A program made the position numbers and the translations under genes. Shown here piece by piece: positions 6,811 to 14,323 of a DNA stretch of 36,613 bases. The notes beneath the pieces were generated by a model. That model ran no database searches. It was not told where the DNA came from and was given only the letters and a program-made list of their open reading frames with translations. Where the stretch lies: assembly GCA_902628045.1 (NCBI GenBank), contig CACOLU010000009.1, forward strand, positions 1 to 36,613. The letters run 5' to 3'. The DNA comes from an uncultured Candidatus Actinomarina sp. (GTDB lineage Bacteria > Actinomycetota > Acidimicrobiia > Actinomarinales > Actinomarinaceae). Every line of letters starts with the position of its first letter. Position 1 is the stretch's first letter.

Positions 6811-8569
6811 AGGTCAACTCAACAACGCCTTCTGGCTCTATAAATTCACCTTTTCTGGGTATCTGCTTTCTGACAACATCATTAGTATCTCCACTTACAG
6901 TTGCAACAAGACCCAGCTCTTCAAGAACTCTGATAGCGTCTTCATATTTTAATCCCTCAACTTCGGGAACTTCGATCCTTATTCCAAGTGATACAATTAC
7001 CTGAATTAATTCGTCTGGAGTAACAATTTCTCCAGCCTTCGGTAAAGTGCCGGAGACTAATCCAATTTCAATATCTTCTGAGTATTCTTCTATTAATTCA
7101 TACTTAAACCCTAAAGTTTCTAATATTTGAATAGCATCTTCGGGTGATTTTCTTGAAAGGTCGCTTATTTTTATAAGACTAGGACCTTTTGAAACAACTA
7201 AATCAACAGTGGTACCAGGACTCATTTTTGTTCCAGCTACAGGATTTTGAGATATAACAAATCCTCTAGGTATTTTTTCATCATTTACTTCGAGCAATTG
7301 ACCTAAAGTAAACCCATTTTCTTCAACTAAATATATGGCTCTTTCAGTTTCTATGTCAAGCACATATGGAATTGGAAATGCTTCAGGACCAACAGATACA
7401 ATAATTGTTACTAGTGAGTCTGGGTTTATAATAGTGTTTGATGGAGGTTGAGTACGAATTACAGAACCGGCTGGTACAGAAGAATCTGCTGAATTTTCAA
7501 TTCCTACTTTAAACCCTAGATTTTGTAGATCTTCTAATGCTTGTGCTTGTTCACTTCCAGTAAGGTCTGGAATCTCAATTAAAGTTGGCGCACCTCCGTC
7601 AACTGGTAAACCATCAAAAACTTGCGTTAATGTCCACACCGTACCAATAACAACCCCAATAGATACAATTAGGGCAGGCAGTGTGAATCTTAATTTAACT
7701 TTTGGATTAGTAAGGTCAACCAAATTCTCCCTTGTTTGTTCAGACTGAAGTGATTTTCTTTGCTGAAGTAAAGTTGCCCTCAAGTCTTCAGCAGATTTAA
7801 ATCTATCATAGGTAGCTTTTTCAAGAAGCTTTAAAATCGCACTTTCAACACCTTTTGGAAGATCTCTTCTAAACAATGATGGTTTTTCTGGCTTCTCGGT
7901 TAGGTGCTTAGTTGCTGTTGAAATAGGAGAATCTCCACTAAAGGGAGCTTTTCCTGTTATAAGTTCATAAAGTACGGTTCCTAGTGAGTAAAGATCAGAT
8001 TCTATTGAAACTGGTTTTCCTTGTGCTTGTTCAGGTGATATATAACTCGCAGTGCCAAGTATTGAGCCAGTTTTTGTAATATCACTCTCTTCATTTTGAA
8101 GTGAAACTATACCAAAATCTGTAACTTTTACTTTCCCATCTGGGGTTATCATTATATTTCCGGGTTTTATATCTCTATGTACAAGCCCTTTTTGATGAGC
8201 AGCATGTAAACCACTAGACACTTGTGCACCAATAAATAAAATATCGCTAAGACTAATAGTTCTATTTTTTGCAATAATCGAAGTTAATGTGTTTCCTTCT
8301 ATATATTCCATTACAAAGTATGGCTCCTCTTCAATCCCCCAATCAAAAATTTGTACAATATTTGGATGATTTAAGTTAGCTGCTGTTTTGGCTTCTCTTT
8401 TAAAACGATCAACAAAAGTTTCTTGATTTACATAATTAGGTTTCAATGTTTTAATTGCAACAAATCTTTCAAGCTGTGTATCACGAGCTTTATATACAAA
8501 TGCCATCCCACCCTCTCCTAAAACTTCGAGGATTTCGTATCTTTCTTTTACTATCTGTCCAATTTTCAT
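6800..8569 (-). CDS. pknB: PASTA-domain Ser/Thr protein kinase (PknB type)
   Basis: Membrane sensor kinase controlling cell-wall growth and division. The kinase domain spans about 1-270: glycine loop GEGGMAFVYKA from 18, Lys40, HRDIKPGN (131-138), DFG (151-153), and SPEQAQG as the activation-segment end. One helix at about 296-316 crosses the membrane. Four extracellular PASTA repeats follow, at about 332-395, 397-463, 465-529 and 531-589; such repeats bind muropeptides or lipid II. ATG start, 2 bp after the phosphatase stop, so kinase and its antagonist are co-transcribed. The usual rodA, pbpA, pknA and fha genes of this locus are absent here. Confidence 0.93.
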   Translation of the reverse strand: MKIGQIVKERYEILEVLGEGGMAFVYKARDTQLERFVAIKTLKPNYVNQETFVDRFKREAKTAANLNHPNIVQIFDWGIEEEPYFVMEYIEGNTLTSIIAKNRTISLSDILFIGAQVSSGLHAAHQKGLVHRDIKPGNIMITPDGKVKVTDFGIVSLQNEESDITKTGSILGTASYISPEQAQGKPVSIESDLYSLGTVLYELITGKAPFSGDSPISTATKHLTEKPEKPSLFRRDLPKGVESAILKLLEKATYDRFKSAEDLRATLLQQRKSLQSEQTRENLVDLTNPKVKLRFTLPALIVSIGVVIGTVWTLTQVFDGLPVDGGAPTLIEIPDLTGSEQAQALEDLQNLGFKVGIENSADSSVPAGSVIRTQPPSNTIINPDSLVTIIVSVGPEAFPIPYVLDIETERAIYLVEENGFTLGQLLEVNDEKIPRGFVISQNPVAGTKMSPGTTVDLVVSKGPSLIKISDLSRKSPEDAIQILETLGFKYELIEEYSEDIEIGLVSGTLPKAGEIVTPDELIQVIVSLGIRIEVPEVEGLKYEDAIRVLEELGLVATVSGDTNDVVRKQIPRKGEFIEPEGVVELTFGN

Positions 8570-8571
8570 AT

Positions 8572-9225
8572 TTAAATAATATTTATAATAACGGCAGTTA
8601 TGTTATCTTTAGGTTCTTGCTGTAAAACCTCACTGATTAATGTTTCTGCACTAATTCCTTCTTGTAGTTTCTTTTTGAGATATTCTTCACCCAATTCGTT
8701 GTAAAGTCCATCTGTACAAAGGAAAACTACATCACCTCTAAATAATTGAATATCCTTTGTTTGAATTGTTAATTTCTTTTTCGTACCTAATGCTTGAAGC
8801 AAAACGTTCTGATACCCTGGAACATTTTCATCTTCTGTTAATTTAATTAGATTTCTTTTTGAGAGAACATAGCATCTAGAATCTCCCACATGCGCAACAT
8901 GTAAAACACCATTTTTATCAATCTTAATTGCTGTCATGGTCGTCCCCATGCCCTCGGAGTCTTTATTAGTTTCTTGATATTCATAAATTGCTTTATTAGC
9001 TTTTTCTACATATGAAACAAGATCTTCATAGTCATTTTCCATCACAGAACGTGCTAACTCACTAGCCACTTCACCTTTTTTATGTCCACCCATACCATCA
9101 AATACACCAGCTTTAAATGGCACAAAACCACTTCCAGGTACATCTGGAAACACAGAATCTTCATTCTTTTTTCTTATCGGCCCACATTCACTTTTAACAG
9201 ACCATACGATTTTTAAATTTTCCAC
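8572..9225 (-). CDS. PP2C-family Ser/Thr phosphatase (PstP/Stp type)
   Basis: Metal-dependent phosphatase expected to reverse PknB phosphorylation. Motifs in order: RKKNEDS (Asp23), VFDGMGGH (Asp43), GMGTTMTA, HVGDSRCYVL, LCTDGLY and KDNITAV, carrying the acidic residues that bind the Mn/Mg pair. At 217 residues it is only the catalytic domain, without the membrane anchor and tail of mycobacterial PstP, so it is probably soluble. GTG start; no Shine-Dalgarno is visible, and TAAGAT nine bases upstream suggests a very short or no leader. First gene of the phosphatase-kinase-mutY unit. Confidence 0.9.
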   Translation of the reverse strand: MENLKIVWSVKSECGPIRKKNEDSVFPDVPGSGFVPFKAGVFDGMGGHKKGEVASELARSVMENDYEDLVSYVEKANKAIYEYQETNKDSEGMGTTMTAIKIDKNGVLHVAHVGDSRCYVLSKRNLIKLTEDENVPGYQNVLLQALGTKKKLTIQTKDIQLFRGDVVFLCTDGLYNELGEEYLKKKLQEGISAETLISEVLQQEPKDNITAVIINII

Positions 9226-9323
9226 TTATAAACAATCTTAGTTGTGAAATGTATTTGTTTTCTTACACTTAATAAAGAAGTAGAATGTCTCTCAAGTAGT
9301 TATTTGAATAAAAATGGTTTTAA

Positions 9324-10304
9324 ATGAAAAATAGTATAAAAAATATTTTGCTAGTAGTTTTTGTGTCAATTATTTCTATGGGAGTCTATCAATATTATCA
9401 AAATTATAATGAAGCAAGATCTTTTAATGATTTTTTAGACAACGCTGCTCTGGTATCTTCTCTTCACCTTGAAGCCTCAGAAGAATTTAAAAACGTTTTA
9501 GATTTTTCTGAAATTAGTCGAGAGCAATTTGAAAATAAGATAGATAAAGTAGTTTCAAACTCAAAAGAAGCATATGAAATAATTAACAATACCGATGCAT
9601 CTTTAACTCTTAAAGAAAAAGAGCTTTTGTCTATAGCTACATCTTATTGGCTTCAGGGTCTTGAGATGTTTGAGGTTTCTATCATTACTTTGATTGATAA
9701 TCCTAATTCAGAAAAAATACAAGAATCTATTGCTCAAAGTATATCTGACTTATCAATTGGTGATAGATCTTATTCTGAGTTTTTATTTTTAATAAAGCAA
9801 AACGCAACCTCAGAAGGCACATTTCTGCCTGTTCTTTATGAAATAGAGTACGTGGGTCTTGAAGATAATTCATTTAAATTTGCAGATTTGCTTGTTGAGA
9901 AAGCTAAATCAAGCACAGGAGGACTATTTTTAAGAAGAAATTTATCGATTTCTGGTGCTGAGTTCAAGCCTACTCCAATAGCGGTTACAGAAGAAAATTA
10001 TTTAGTTCTACTTAATGAAAAAATAGAACTTCAGGTTGTTCTTACAAACGAAGGAAACGTTGATGCTTATGATGTTGTTATTTTAATTTTAGTAACTGAT
10101 GAATATGGAGAAACTATTCATGAGCAACAATCTAAAATTGATTCGATAGGCCCCCAAGAAAGCAGAATTTTCTATAGTGATGCAATTAATATAGAAGCAG
10201 GTGTATTACATGAATGGTTTATTAAATTAGAAGAAGTAGAAAAAGAGGAAAACTTAAATGATAATTTGTTTAATATCTTTGGATTTATTCCTCCAGAAGG
10301 ATAA
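9324..10304 (+). CDS. Membrane-anchored exported protein with C-terminal Ig/CARDB-like domain
   Basis: 326 residues. An N-terminal helix (ILLVVFVSIISMGVY) anchors it or acts as a signal. Residues 30-200 look all-helical and rich in Glu/Asn. Residues 225-310 look like a beta-sandwich of the CARDB type, with LQVVLTNEGNVDAYDV and an IDSIGPQES step typical of domains that pack as surface adhesion or scaffold modules. I do not recognise the full-length family. It ends 3 bp before serS on the same strand, while the divergent PP2C gene starts 98 bp upstream; that gap holds TAGAAT as a possible -10 but nothing else clear. Confidence 0.6.
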   Translation: MKNSIKNILLVVFVSIISMGVYQYYQNYNEARSFNDFLDNAALVSSLHLEASEEFKNVLDFSEISREQFENKIDKVVSNSKEAYEIINNTDASLTLKEKELLSIATSYWLQGLEMFEVSIITLIDNPNSEKIQESIAQSISDLSIGDRSYSEFLFLIKQNATSEGTFLPVLYEIEYVGLEDNSFKFADLLVEKAKSSTGGLFLRRNLSISGAEFKPTPIAVTEENYLVLLNEKIELQVVLTNEGNVDAYDVVILILVTDEYGETIHEQQSKIDSIGPQESRIFYSDAINIEAGVLHEWFIKLEEVEKEENLNDNLFNIFGFIPPEG

Positions 10305-10307
10305 CTT

Positions 10308-11558
10308 ATGCTAGACCCAGCAATATTGAAAGACAATTTAGAAGTTTTAGAATTAAATATTTCTAGGAGAAATATAAAAATAGACGTAAACCATTTAATT
10401 TCTTTAAATGAGGAAAGAAAATCTTTGCGATTTGATGCGGAACAAAAACGTTCTGAACAAAAAGAATTAGGTAAGCAAATTGCAAATGCCGATGAAAGTG
10501 AGAAAGAGGAATTATTAAACAGTGCTTCAGAATTAAGTAACGAGGTCAAGTTGTTGTTTGATCAAGTTGATAAAAAAGATGAAGAGTTTTTAAACCTATG
10601 GGTAAAAATTCCTAATTTAATTTCAAAAACTTCTCCAGATGGTACATCTGACAAAGATAATTTAGAAATTAAAAAAGTTGGGAAAATTCAAGACATTCCT
10701 AACCCAAAAGATCACTTAGAAATTGCTTCTAAATTAAATCTAATAGACGTCGAAAAAGCTTCTGAAGTTTCAGGTTCTAGGTTTGCATATTTATTTGGAG
10801 ATTTGGTAAAAATTGAGTTTAATTTAGTCTCTTGGGCATTAAATAAATTATCAGAAAAAGGATTTACTCCAACAGTCCCACCAGTTTTGGTAAGAGAAAA
10901 TGCTTTGTACGGCACAGGCTTTTTTCCAGATGATGCAGAGCAAGTTTATGAAATCCCAAATGATGATTTGTATCTAGTTGGTACTTCTGAAGTTCCCCTT
11001 GCTGCACTGCACACCAATGAGATTATCAATATGGAAGAATTACCTATAAGGTATGCTGGTTTTTCAACATGTTTTAGACGAGAAGCTGGCACTTACGGAA
11101 AAGACACAACAGGAATATTTAGAGTTCATCAGTTTGATAAAGTTGAGATGTTTTCTTTCTGCAATCCTGAAAAATCTGAAGAGGAACATGAATTTATTCT
11201 TTCAGTAGAAGAAGAGCTCTTACAATCTTTGGAGATTCCATACAGAGTTGTAGATGTTTGCGCAGGAGATCTAGGTTCTTCTGCTGCTAAAAAATATGAC
11301 ATTGAAGCATGGATACCAAGTCAAAATACGTATAGAGAGGTTACTTCTTGCTCCAACACAACAAGCTTTCAAGCAAGAAGGCTAAACATAAGAGCAAAGT
11401 CGGAGGGAGAAACTAGTGTATTACACACTCTAAATGGAACAGCTATTGCTGTTGGAAGAATTTTAATTGCTTTAATTGAAAATAATCAAACTAAAGATGG
11501 TAAAGTCGAGTTCTCTGATAATGTTGGCGAAATTATTGGTGTTAAAAACCTAGGCTAA
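10308..11558 (+). CDS. serS: Seryl-tRNA synthetase
   Basis: Class II synthetase charging tRNA-Ser (and tRNA-Sec where present). 416 residues. The N-terminal coiled-coil arm spans about 30-95, rich in Lys/Glu, and recognises the long variable arm. TSEVPLAALH lies in the serine site. Motif 2 (about 254-281) contains FRREAGTYGKDTTGIFR and HQFDKVEMF. Motif 3 is NGTAIAVGRILIALIEN. The ATG has AAGGA six to seven bases upstream, so it is read with a leader, probably from the transcript of the preceding gene. Three tRNA-Ser genes lie about 1 kb downstream. It overlaps the LysE exporter tail-to-tail by 9 bp. Confidence 0.95.
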   Translation: MLDPAILKDNLEVLELNISRRNIKIDVNHLISLNEERKSLRFDAEQKRSEQKELGKQIANADESEKEELLNSASELSNEVKLLFDQVDKKDEEFLNLWVKIPNLISKTSPDGTSDKDNLEIKKVGKIQDIPNPKDHLEIASKLNLIDVEKASEVSGSRFAYLFGDLVKIEFNLVSWALNKLSEKGFTPTVPPVLVRENALYGTGFFPDDAEQVYEIPNDDLYLVGTSEVPLAALHTNEIINMEELPIRYAGFSTCFRREAGTYGKDTTGIFRVHQFDKVEMFSFCNPEKSEEEHEFILSVEEELLQSLEIPYRVVDVCAGDLGSSAAKKYDIEAWIPSQNTYREVTSCSNTTSFQARRLNIRAKSEGETSVLHTLNGTAIAVGRILIALIENNQTKDGKVEFSDNVGEIIGVKNLG

Positions 11559-12104
11559 CAACAAACTAGCAATCATACTTATGCCAAGTACAACATATGT
11601 TGCACGAGCCACTGCCTTATTTTTATCTAAACTATTTTGAAGTTGTTCTCCGAGTATTAACCAAACTCCCACACAAAAAGGTAGAACTAAGAAATATATC
11701 AAAGCGCCTTGGTTATTTGTAATATTAAACGCAGTAAGTCCTGATACAGCCATGACAACCCCCTTTGGGTTTATCCACTGAAAAAGACATGCTTGAACGA
11801 AAGTAAAAGGTTTATCAACGGAAGAGCTTTCTTTATTTGTATCTAAAGAAGTGGTGGCGATTCTATAAGCAATGTAGGTAATTACTGCATAACCAACATA
11901 TTGAAGGTAATCAAAAATTTGAGCTGGTACATAAGAAAGCAAAAATCCACCAACAAAAAATAAAAAAGTGAATCCCAACCAGATACCTAGAAAATGAGGT
12001 ATTGATGCTTTTCTACCAAACTTTATTCCAGACGCCATAAGCATGGAATTGTTTGGCCCTGGTGTGATAGCAGTTATAAATGCAAAAATGAAAAACTCAA
12101 ACAT
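11550..12104 (-). CDS. LysE/RhtB-family amino-acid exporter
   Basis: 184 residues with five to six membrane helices. The N-terminus FITAITPGPNNSMLMASGIKFG is the LysE-family signature, with the PGPN turn, followed by FLGIWLGF. The middle has FQWINPKGVVMAVSG, also typical. Members export basic or neutral amino acids and homoserine, and the substrate cannot be assigned. Slightly shorter than the usual 200-210 residues. TAATAT lies exactly six bases before the ATG, implying leaderless mRNA, and the promoter region is shared with divergent tadA. Confidence 0.82.
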   Translation of the reverse strand: MFEFFIFAFITAITPGPNNSMLMASGIKFGRKASIPHFLGIWLGFTFLFFVGGFLLSYVPAQIFDYLQYVGYAVITYIAYRIATTSLDTNKESSSVDKPFTFVQACLFQWINPKGVVMAVSGLTAFNITNNQGALIYFLVLPFCVGVWLILGEQLQNSLDKNKAVARATYVVLGISMIASLLLA

Positions 12105-12110
12105 TTGGTT

Positions 12111-12116
12111 ATATTA
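12111..12116 (-). promoter_or_regulatory. -10 element of LysE exporter gene
   Basis: TAATAT on the minus strand, exactly six bases before ATG 12104. It lies in the 40-bp gap between the exporter and tadA. Confidence 0.45.
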
Positions 12117-12144
12117 ACATCAACACTTGAGATAATTAAATAAG

Positions 12145-12603
12145 ATGAAATATATATCAGATGAAGACAAGATGAGAGTAGCTCTTGATGAAGCAAGAAA
12201 AGCTCGAGATATTGATGAAGTGCCTGTGGGCGCAGCAATATTTGATAAAGACGATAATTTAATTTGTGCAAATCACAATAGAAGAGAATTAGATCAAAAC
12301 CCAATTTCTCATGCGGAGATACTAGTTTTAGAAGAAGCTTCGAAAATCCTAGGAACCTGGAGACTTGAAGAGGCAACAATAGTAGTAACTTTAGAACCTG
12401 ACACAATGTGTGCAGGTGCAATTGTAAACGCTAGAATTAGAAAGCTTATTTATGGTGCACCAAACTTTAAAGCTGGTGCAGCATATTCATTATATAATAT
12501 CCCACAAGACCCTCGACTAAATCATTATGTTGAGATAAAAGACAATATTCTTTCCCATGAATCTGAAGCTATATTATCCTCTTTCTTTGACAGTAAGAGA
12601 TAA
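12145..12603 (+). CDS. tadA: tRNA-specific adenosine deaminase TadA with altered zinc site
   Basis: Converts A34 to inosine in tRNA-Arg(ACG). 152 residues of cytidine-deaminase fold. His56 and catalytic Glu58 are in HAEILVLEEA. The second zinc motif, normally LEPCxMCAGA, reads LEPDTMCAGA, so Asp86 replaces the first Cys and only Cys89 remains. The codon is GAC, three changes from a Cys codon, so it is not a simple error. The rest, including ARIRKLIYGAPNFKAGAA, is typical. Its presumed substrate, tRNA-Arg(ACG), is encoded 321 bp downstream. The enzyme may use Asp as a zinc ligand. Confidence 0.88.
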   Translation: MKYISDEDKMRVALDEARKARDIDEVPVGAAIFDKDDNLICANHNRRELDQNPISHAEILVLEEASKILGTWRLEEATIVVTLEPDTMCAGAIVNARIRKLIYGAPNFKAGAAYSLYNIPQDPRLNHYVEIKDNILSHESEAILSSFFDSKR

Positions 12604-12630
12604 CTAAAATAGAATCTCAGGTCTTTTTTC

Positions 12631-12719
12631 GGAGGGATCGCATAGTCTGGCCTAGTGCGCACGCTTGGAAAGCGTGTAAGGGTTTATACCCTTCGAGGGT
12701 TCGAATCCCTCTCCCTCCG
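12631..12719 (+). tRNA. tRNA-Ser (GGA)
   Basis: Acceptor GGAGGGA/TCCCTCC, D-stem GCAT/GTGC, anticodon stem CACGC/GCGTG around TTGGAAA (anticodon GGA), long variable arm AAGGG-TTTATA-CCCTT, T-stem GAGGG/CCCTC, discriminator G as required by SerRS. CCA not encoded. Confidence 0.95.
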
Positions 12720-12739
12720 CAAAAAGAAAGAGACCATCT

Positions 12740-12825
12740 GGAGGGATGGCCGAGCGGACGAAGGCGATAGTCTTGAAAACTATTGTATGTATTCCATACC
12801 GTGGGTTCGAATCCCACTCCCTCCG
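12740..12825 (+). tRNA. tRNA-Ser (UGA)
   Basis: Acceptor GGAGGGA/TCCCTCC, anticodon stem ATAGT/ACTAT around CTTGAAA (anticodon TGA), long variable arm closed by GTATG/CATAC, T-stem GTGGG/CCCAC, discriminator G. CCA not encoded. Tandem with two other serine tRNAs. Confidence 0.95.
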
Positions 12826-12832
12826 CTGACTT

Positions 12833-12919
12833 GGAGAGGTGACTGAGTGGCCTAAAGTGCTCGCCTGCTAAGCGAGTTGGGAAGAAATTCCCTCGAGGGT
12901 TCGAATCCCTCCCTCTCCG
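12833..12919 (+). tRNA. tRNA-Ser (GCU)
   Basis: Acceptor GGAGAGG/CCTCTCC, anticodon stem CTCGC/GCGAG around CTGCTAA (anticodon GCT), long variable arm with GGGAA/TTCCC, T-stem GAGGG/CCCTC, discriminator G. CCA not encoded. Confidence 0.95.
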
Positions 12920-12923
12920 CAAT

Positions 12924-12997
12924 GCGCCCGTAGCTTAACTGGATAGAGCATCTGACTACGGATCAGAAGGTTGGGGGTTCGACTCCCTCCGGGCGTG
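12924..12997 (+). tRNA. tRNA-Arg (ACG)
   Basis: Acceptor GCGCCCG/CGGGCGT with a G-U first pair, D-stem GCTT/GAGC, anticodon stem TCTGA/TCAGA around CTACGGA (anticodon ACG), T-stem GGGGG/CCCTC (one G-T), discriminator G. The A34 is the expected TadA editing site, with tadA just upstream. CCA not encoded. Confidence 0.94.
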
Positions 12998-12999
12998 CT

Positions 13000-13587
13000 C
13001 TATTTATTTAAAATATCCATTATCAATGGATGTGCAGATTTTATATCCTCTATATCAAAGCTAACTTGGTACTTTAATTTATAAAATTTAACAGCAGATT
13101 CTCGATCTGAATCCCATTCAACAGAAACCAGATCCATTGCAGTTAGGTCTTGATTCATGATTATATTTGGATCAGCTCCAGCATCTTTGAGAAGTTGAAC
13201 AATCTCTGCTTGCCCAAAAAATACTGCACAGAATTGTGCAGTAACACCTTCATCATTTTGGATATCTAAATCCACATCATTATTAACCAATAAATCAACA
13301 ATTTCGTAATGACCTTGGCAAGAAGCGATAATTAAAGCTGTTTCTTCTCTCCTAGAACCTTTAGAGTTTAAATCTGTTCCATACGCTATATGTTGTTTGA
13401 TAGACTCAATATCACCTTTTTTTGCTGAAACCCAGATATTACTTGAAGGTTCTTTAATTTCTTCTACGGATTGGTTGTTTGACGTTTCCTCACTTATTGA
13501 TGTAGTTTCATTTTCTTGATTAGTGCTGCTACAACTTACAAATAAAATTAAAAAGAAAATACAAACAGATAGATTCCCCCTTCTCAT
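13000..13587 (-). CDS. Ankyrin-repeat lipoprotein
   Basis: 195 residues. The signal peptide MRRGNLSVCIFFLILFVSC ends in a lipobox-like FVSC with lipid Cys19, then a Ser/Asn/Glu-rich linker. From about residue 52 there are three to four ankyrin repeats: SAKKGDIESIKQHIAYGTDL, ETALIIASCQGHYEIVDLLV, VTAQFCAVFFGQAEIVQLLK and GADPN. It should be anchored outside the membrane and bind another protein through the repeat groove; the partner is unknown. It is convergent with the tRNA cluster, its stop 3 bp from tRNA-Arg. No N6 -10 motif before this start, so the promoter is uncertain. Confidence 0.75.
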   Translation of the reverse strand: MRRGNLSVCIFFLILFVSCSSTNQENETTSISEETSNNQSVEEIKEPSSNIWVSAKKGDIESIKQHIAYGTDLNSKGSRREETALIIASCQGHYEIVDLLVNNDVDLDIQNDEGVTAQFCAVFFGQAEIVQLLKDAGADPNIIMNQDLTAMDLVSVEWDSDRESAVKFYKLKYQVSFDIEDIKSAHPLIMDILNK

Positions 13588-13634
13588 AATCCGAGCTTAA
13601 TAGACGATGCACAGCTTTACTAATTAGTTTTAAA

Positions 13635-14297
13635 TTAGTAACTCCAAAGCGGTTCTTCTAAATTCCAACCTGTTTCATTTCCCCAGGTGTTTAAATATGT
13701 AACCTGATCTACAGGATTTCTTTCAGCAACTCCCCATTTGCCTAATGGATAACCTGCAGTAACAACTGCATCTATTTTCCAACCTTTATCACTAGGAATA
13801 TTCAAGATTTCAAAGGCTTTTTGTGGTTTGAACATTCCAAGTACTGTTGTTAAGCAAGTTCCTATACCATGAGTTCTTCCTGCAAGCATTAAGCTCCAAA
13901 TTGCAGGAAATATAGAAGAACCAGTTGGATCATTTCTTGATAACACTACAAACATTGCAGGAACTTTATGAAAATTTTCTGAAAGCCAGGTTGCAGACTT
14001 TGTAATTCTGACTACTTGCTCAGCTTTTTCATCATCAAGTACATTGGATGCTCCCAAATCAGAAGTTCCTCCATAAAATTCTTTAACATAAAAATCCCAG
14101 GCTTCTCTGTACAGTTCTCCTAATTGATTTCTTATTTCCGGATCAGTTACTACAATAAATTTCCAACCTTGACGATTAGAACCACTTGGTGCTCTAATAC
14201 CAGCATCAACCATTTGTTTTAAGACATCCTCAGGAAGCGGATCTTCACTAACTCTTCGCATAGCTCTTGTTGTATATAAAGCTTCGAATACATCCAT
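13635..14297 (-). CDS. Nitroreductase-family flavoprotein
   Basis: 220 residues. TTRAMRRVSEDPLPED at the N-terminus carries the Arg residues that bind FMN phosphate, APSGSNRQGWKFIVV is the usual second flavin segment, and VVTAGYPLGKWG closes the site. Members use NAD(P)H to reduce nitro groups, quinones or flavins, and some are specific for heterocycles or enones; the substrate is open. ATG 14297 lies six bases after TAAGAT on the minus strand, implying leaderless mRNA. It is divergent from the crotonase gene, and the two promoters share one palindrome. Confidence 0.85.
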   Translation of the reverse strand: MDVFEALYTTRAMRRVSEDPLPEDVLKQMVDAGIRAPSGSNRQGWKFIVVTDPEIRNQLGELYREAWDFYVKEFYGGTSDLGASNVLDDEKAEQVVRITKSATWLSENFHKVPAMFVVLSRNDPTGSSIFPAIWSLMLAGRTHGIGTCLTTVLGMFKPQKAFEILNIPSDKGWKIDAVVTAGYPLGKWGVAERNPVDQVTYLNTWGNETGWNLEEPLWSY

Positions 14298-14303
14298 CAG
14301 ACA

Positions 14304-14316
14304 ATCTTACTAAGAT
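14304..14316. promoter_or_regulatory. Palindromic double -10 of two divergent leaderless genes
   Basis: ATCTTA-C-TAAGAT reads as TAAGAT on both strands. On the minus strand it is six bases before the nitroreductase ATG (14297), and on the plus strand seven bases before the crotonase ATG (14324). The two promoters must overlap almost fully, so only one can be occupied at a time. Confidence 0.55.
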
Positions 14317-14323
14317 TAATGAG

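Noticed and set aside
12617-12922. Minus-strand 101-residue ORF and the plus-strand ORF at 12655-12846
   Set aside because: Both lie across the tRNA-Ser/Arg genes; their sequence is tRNA read as protein.
14267-14323. N-terminal extension of the crotonase
   Set aside because: It runs through the shared promoter palindrome and into the nitroreductase start; the crotonase domain begins at the later Met.
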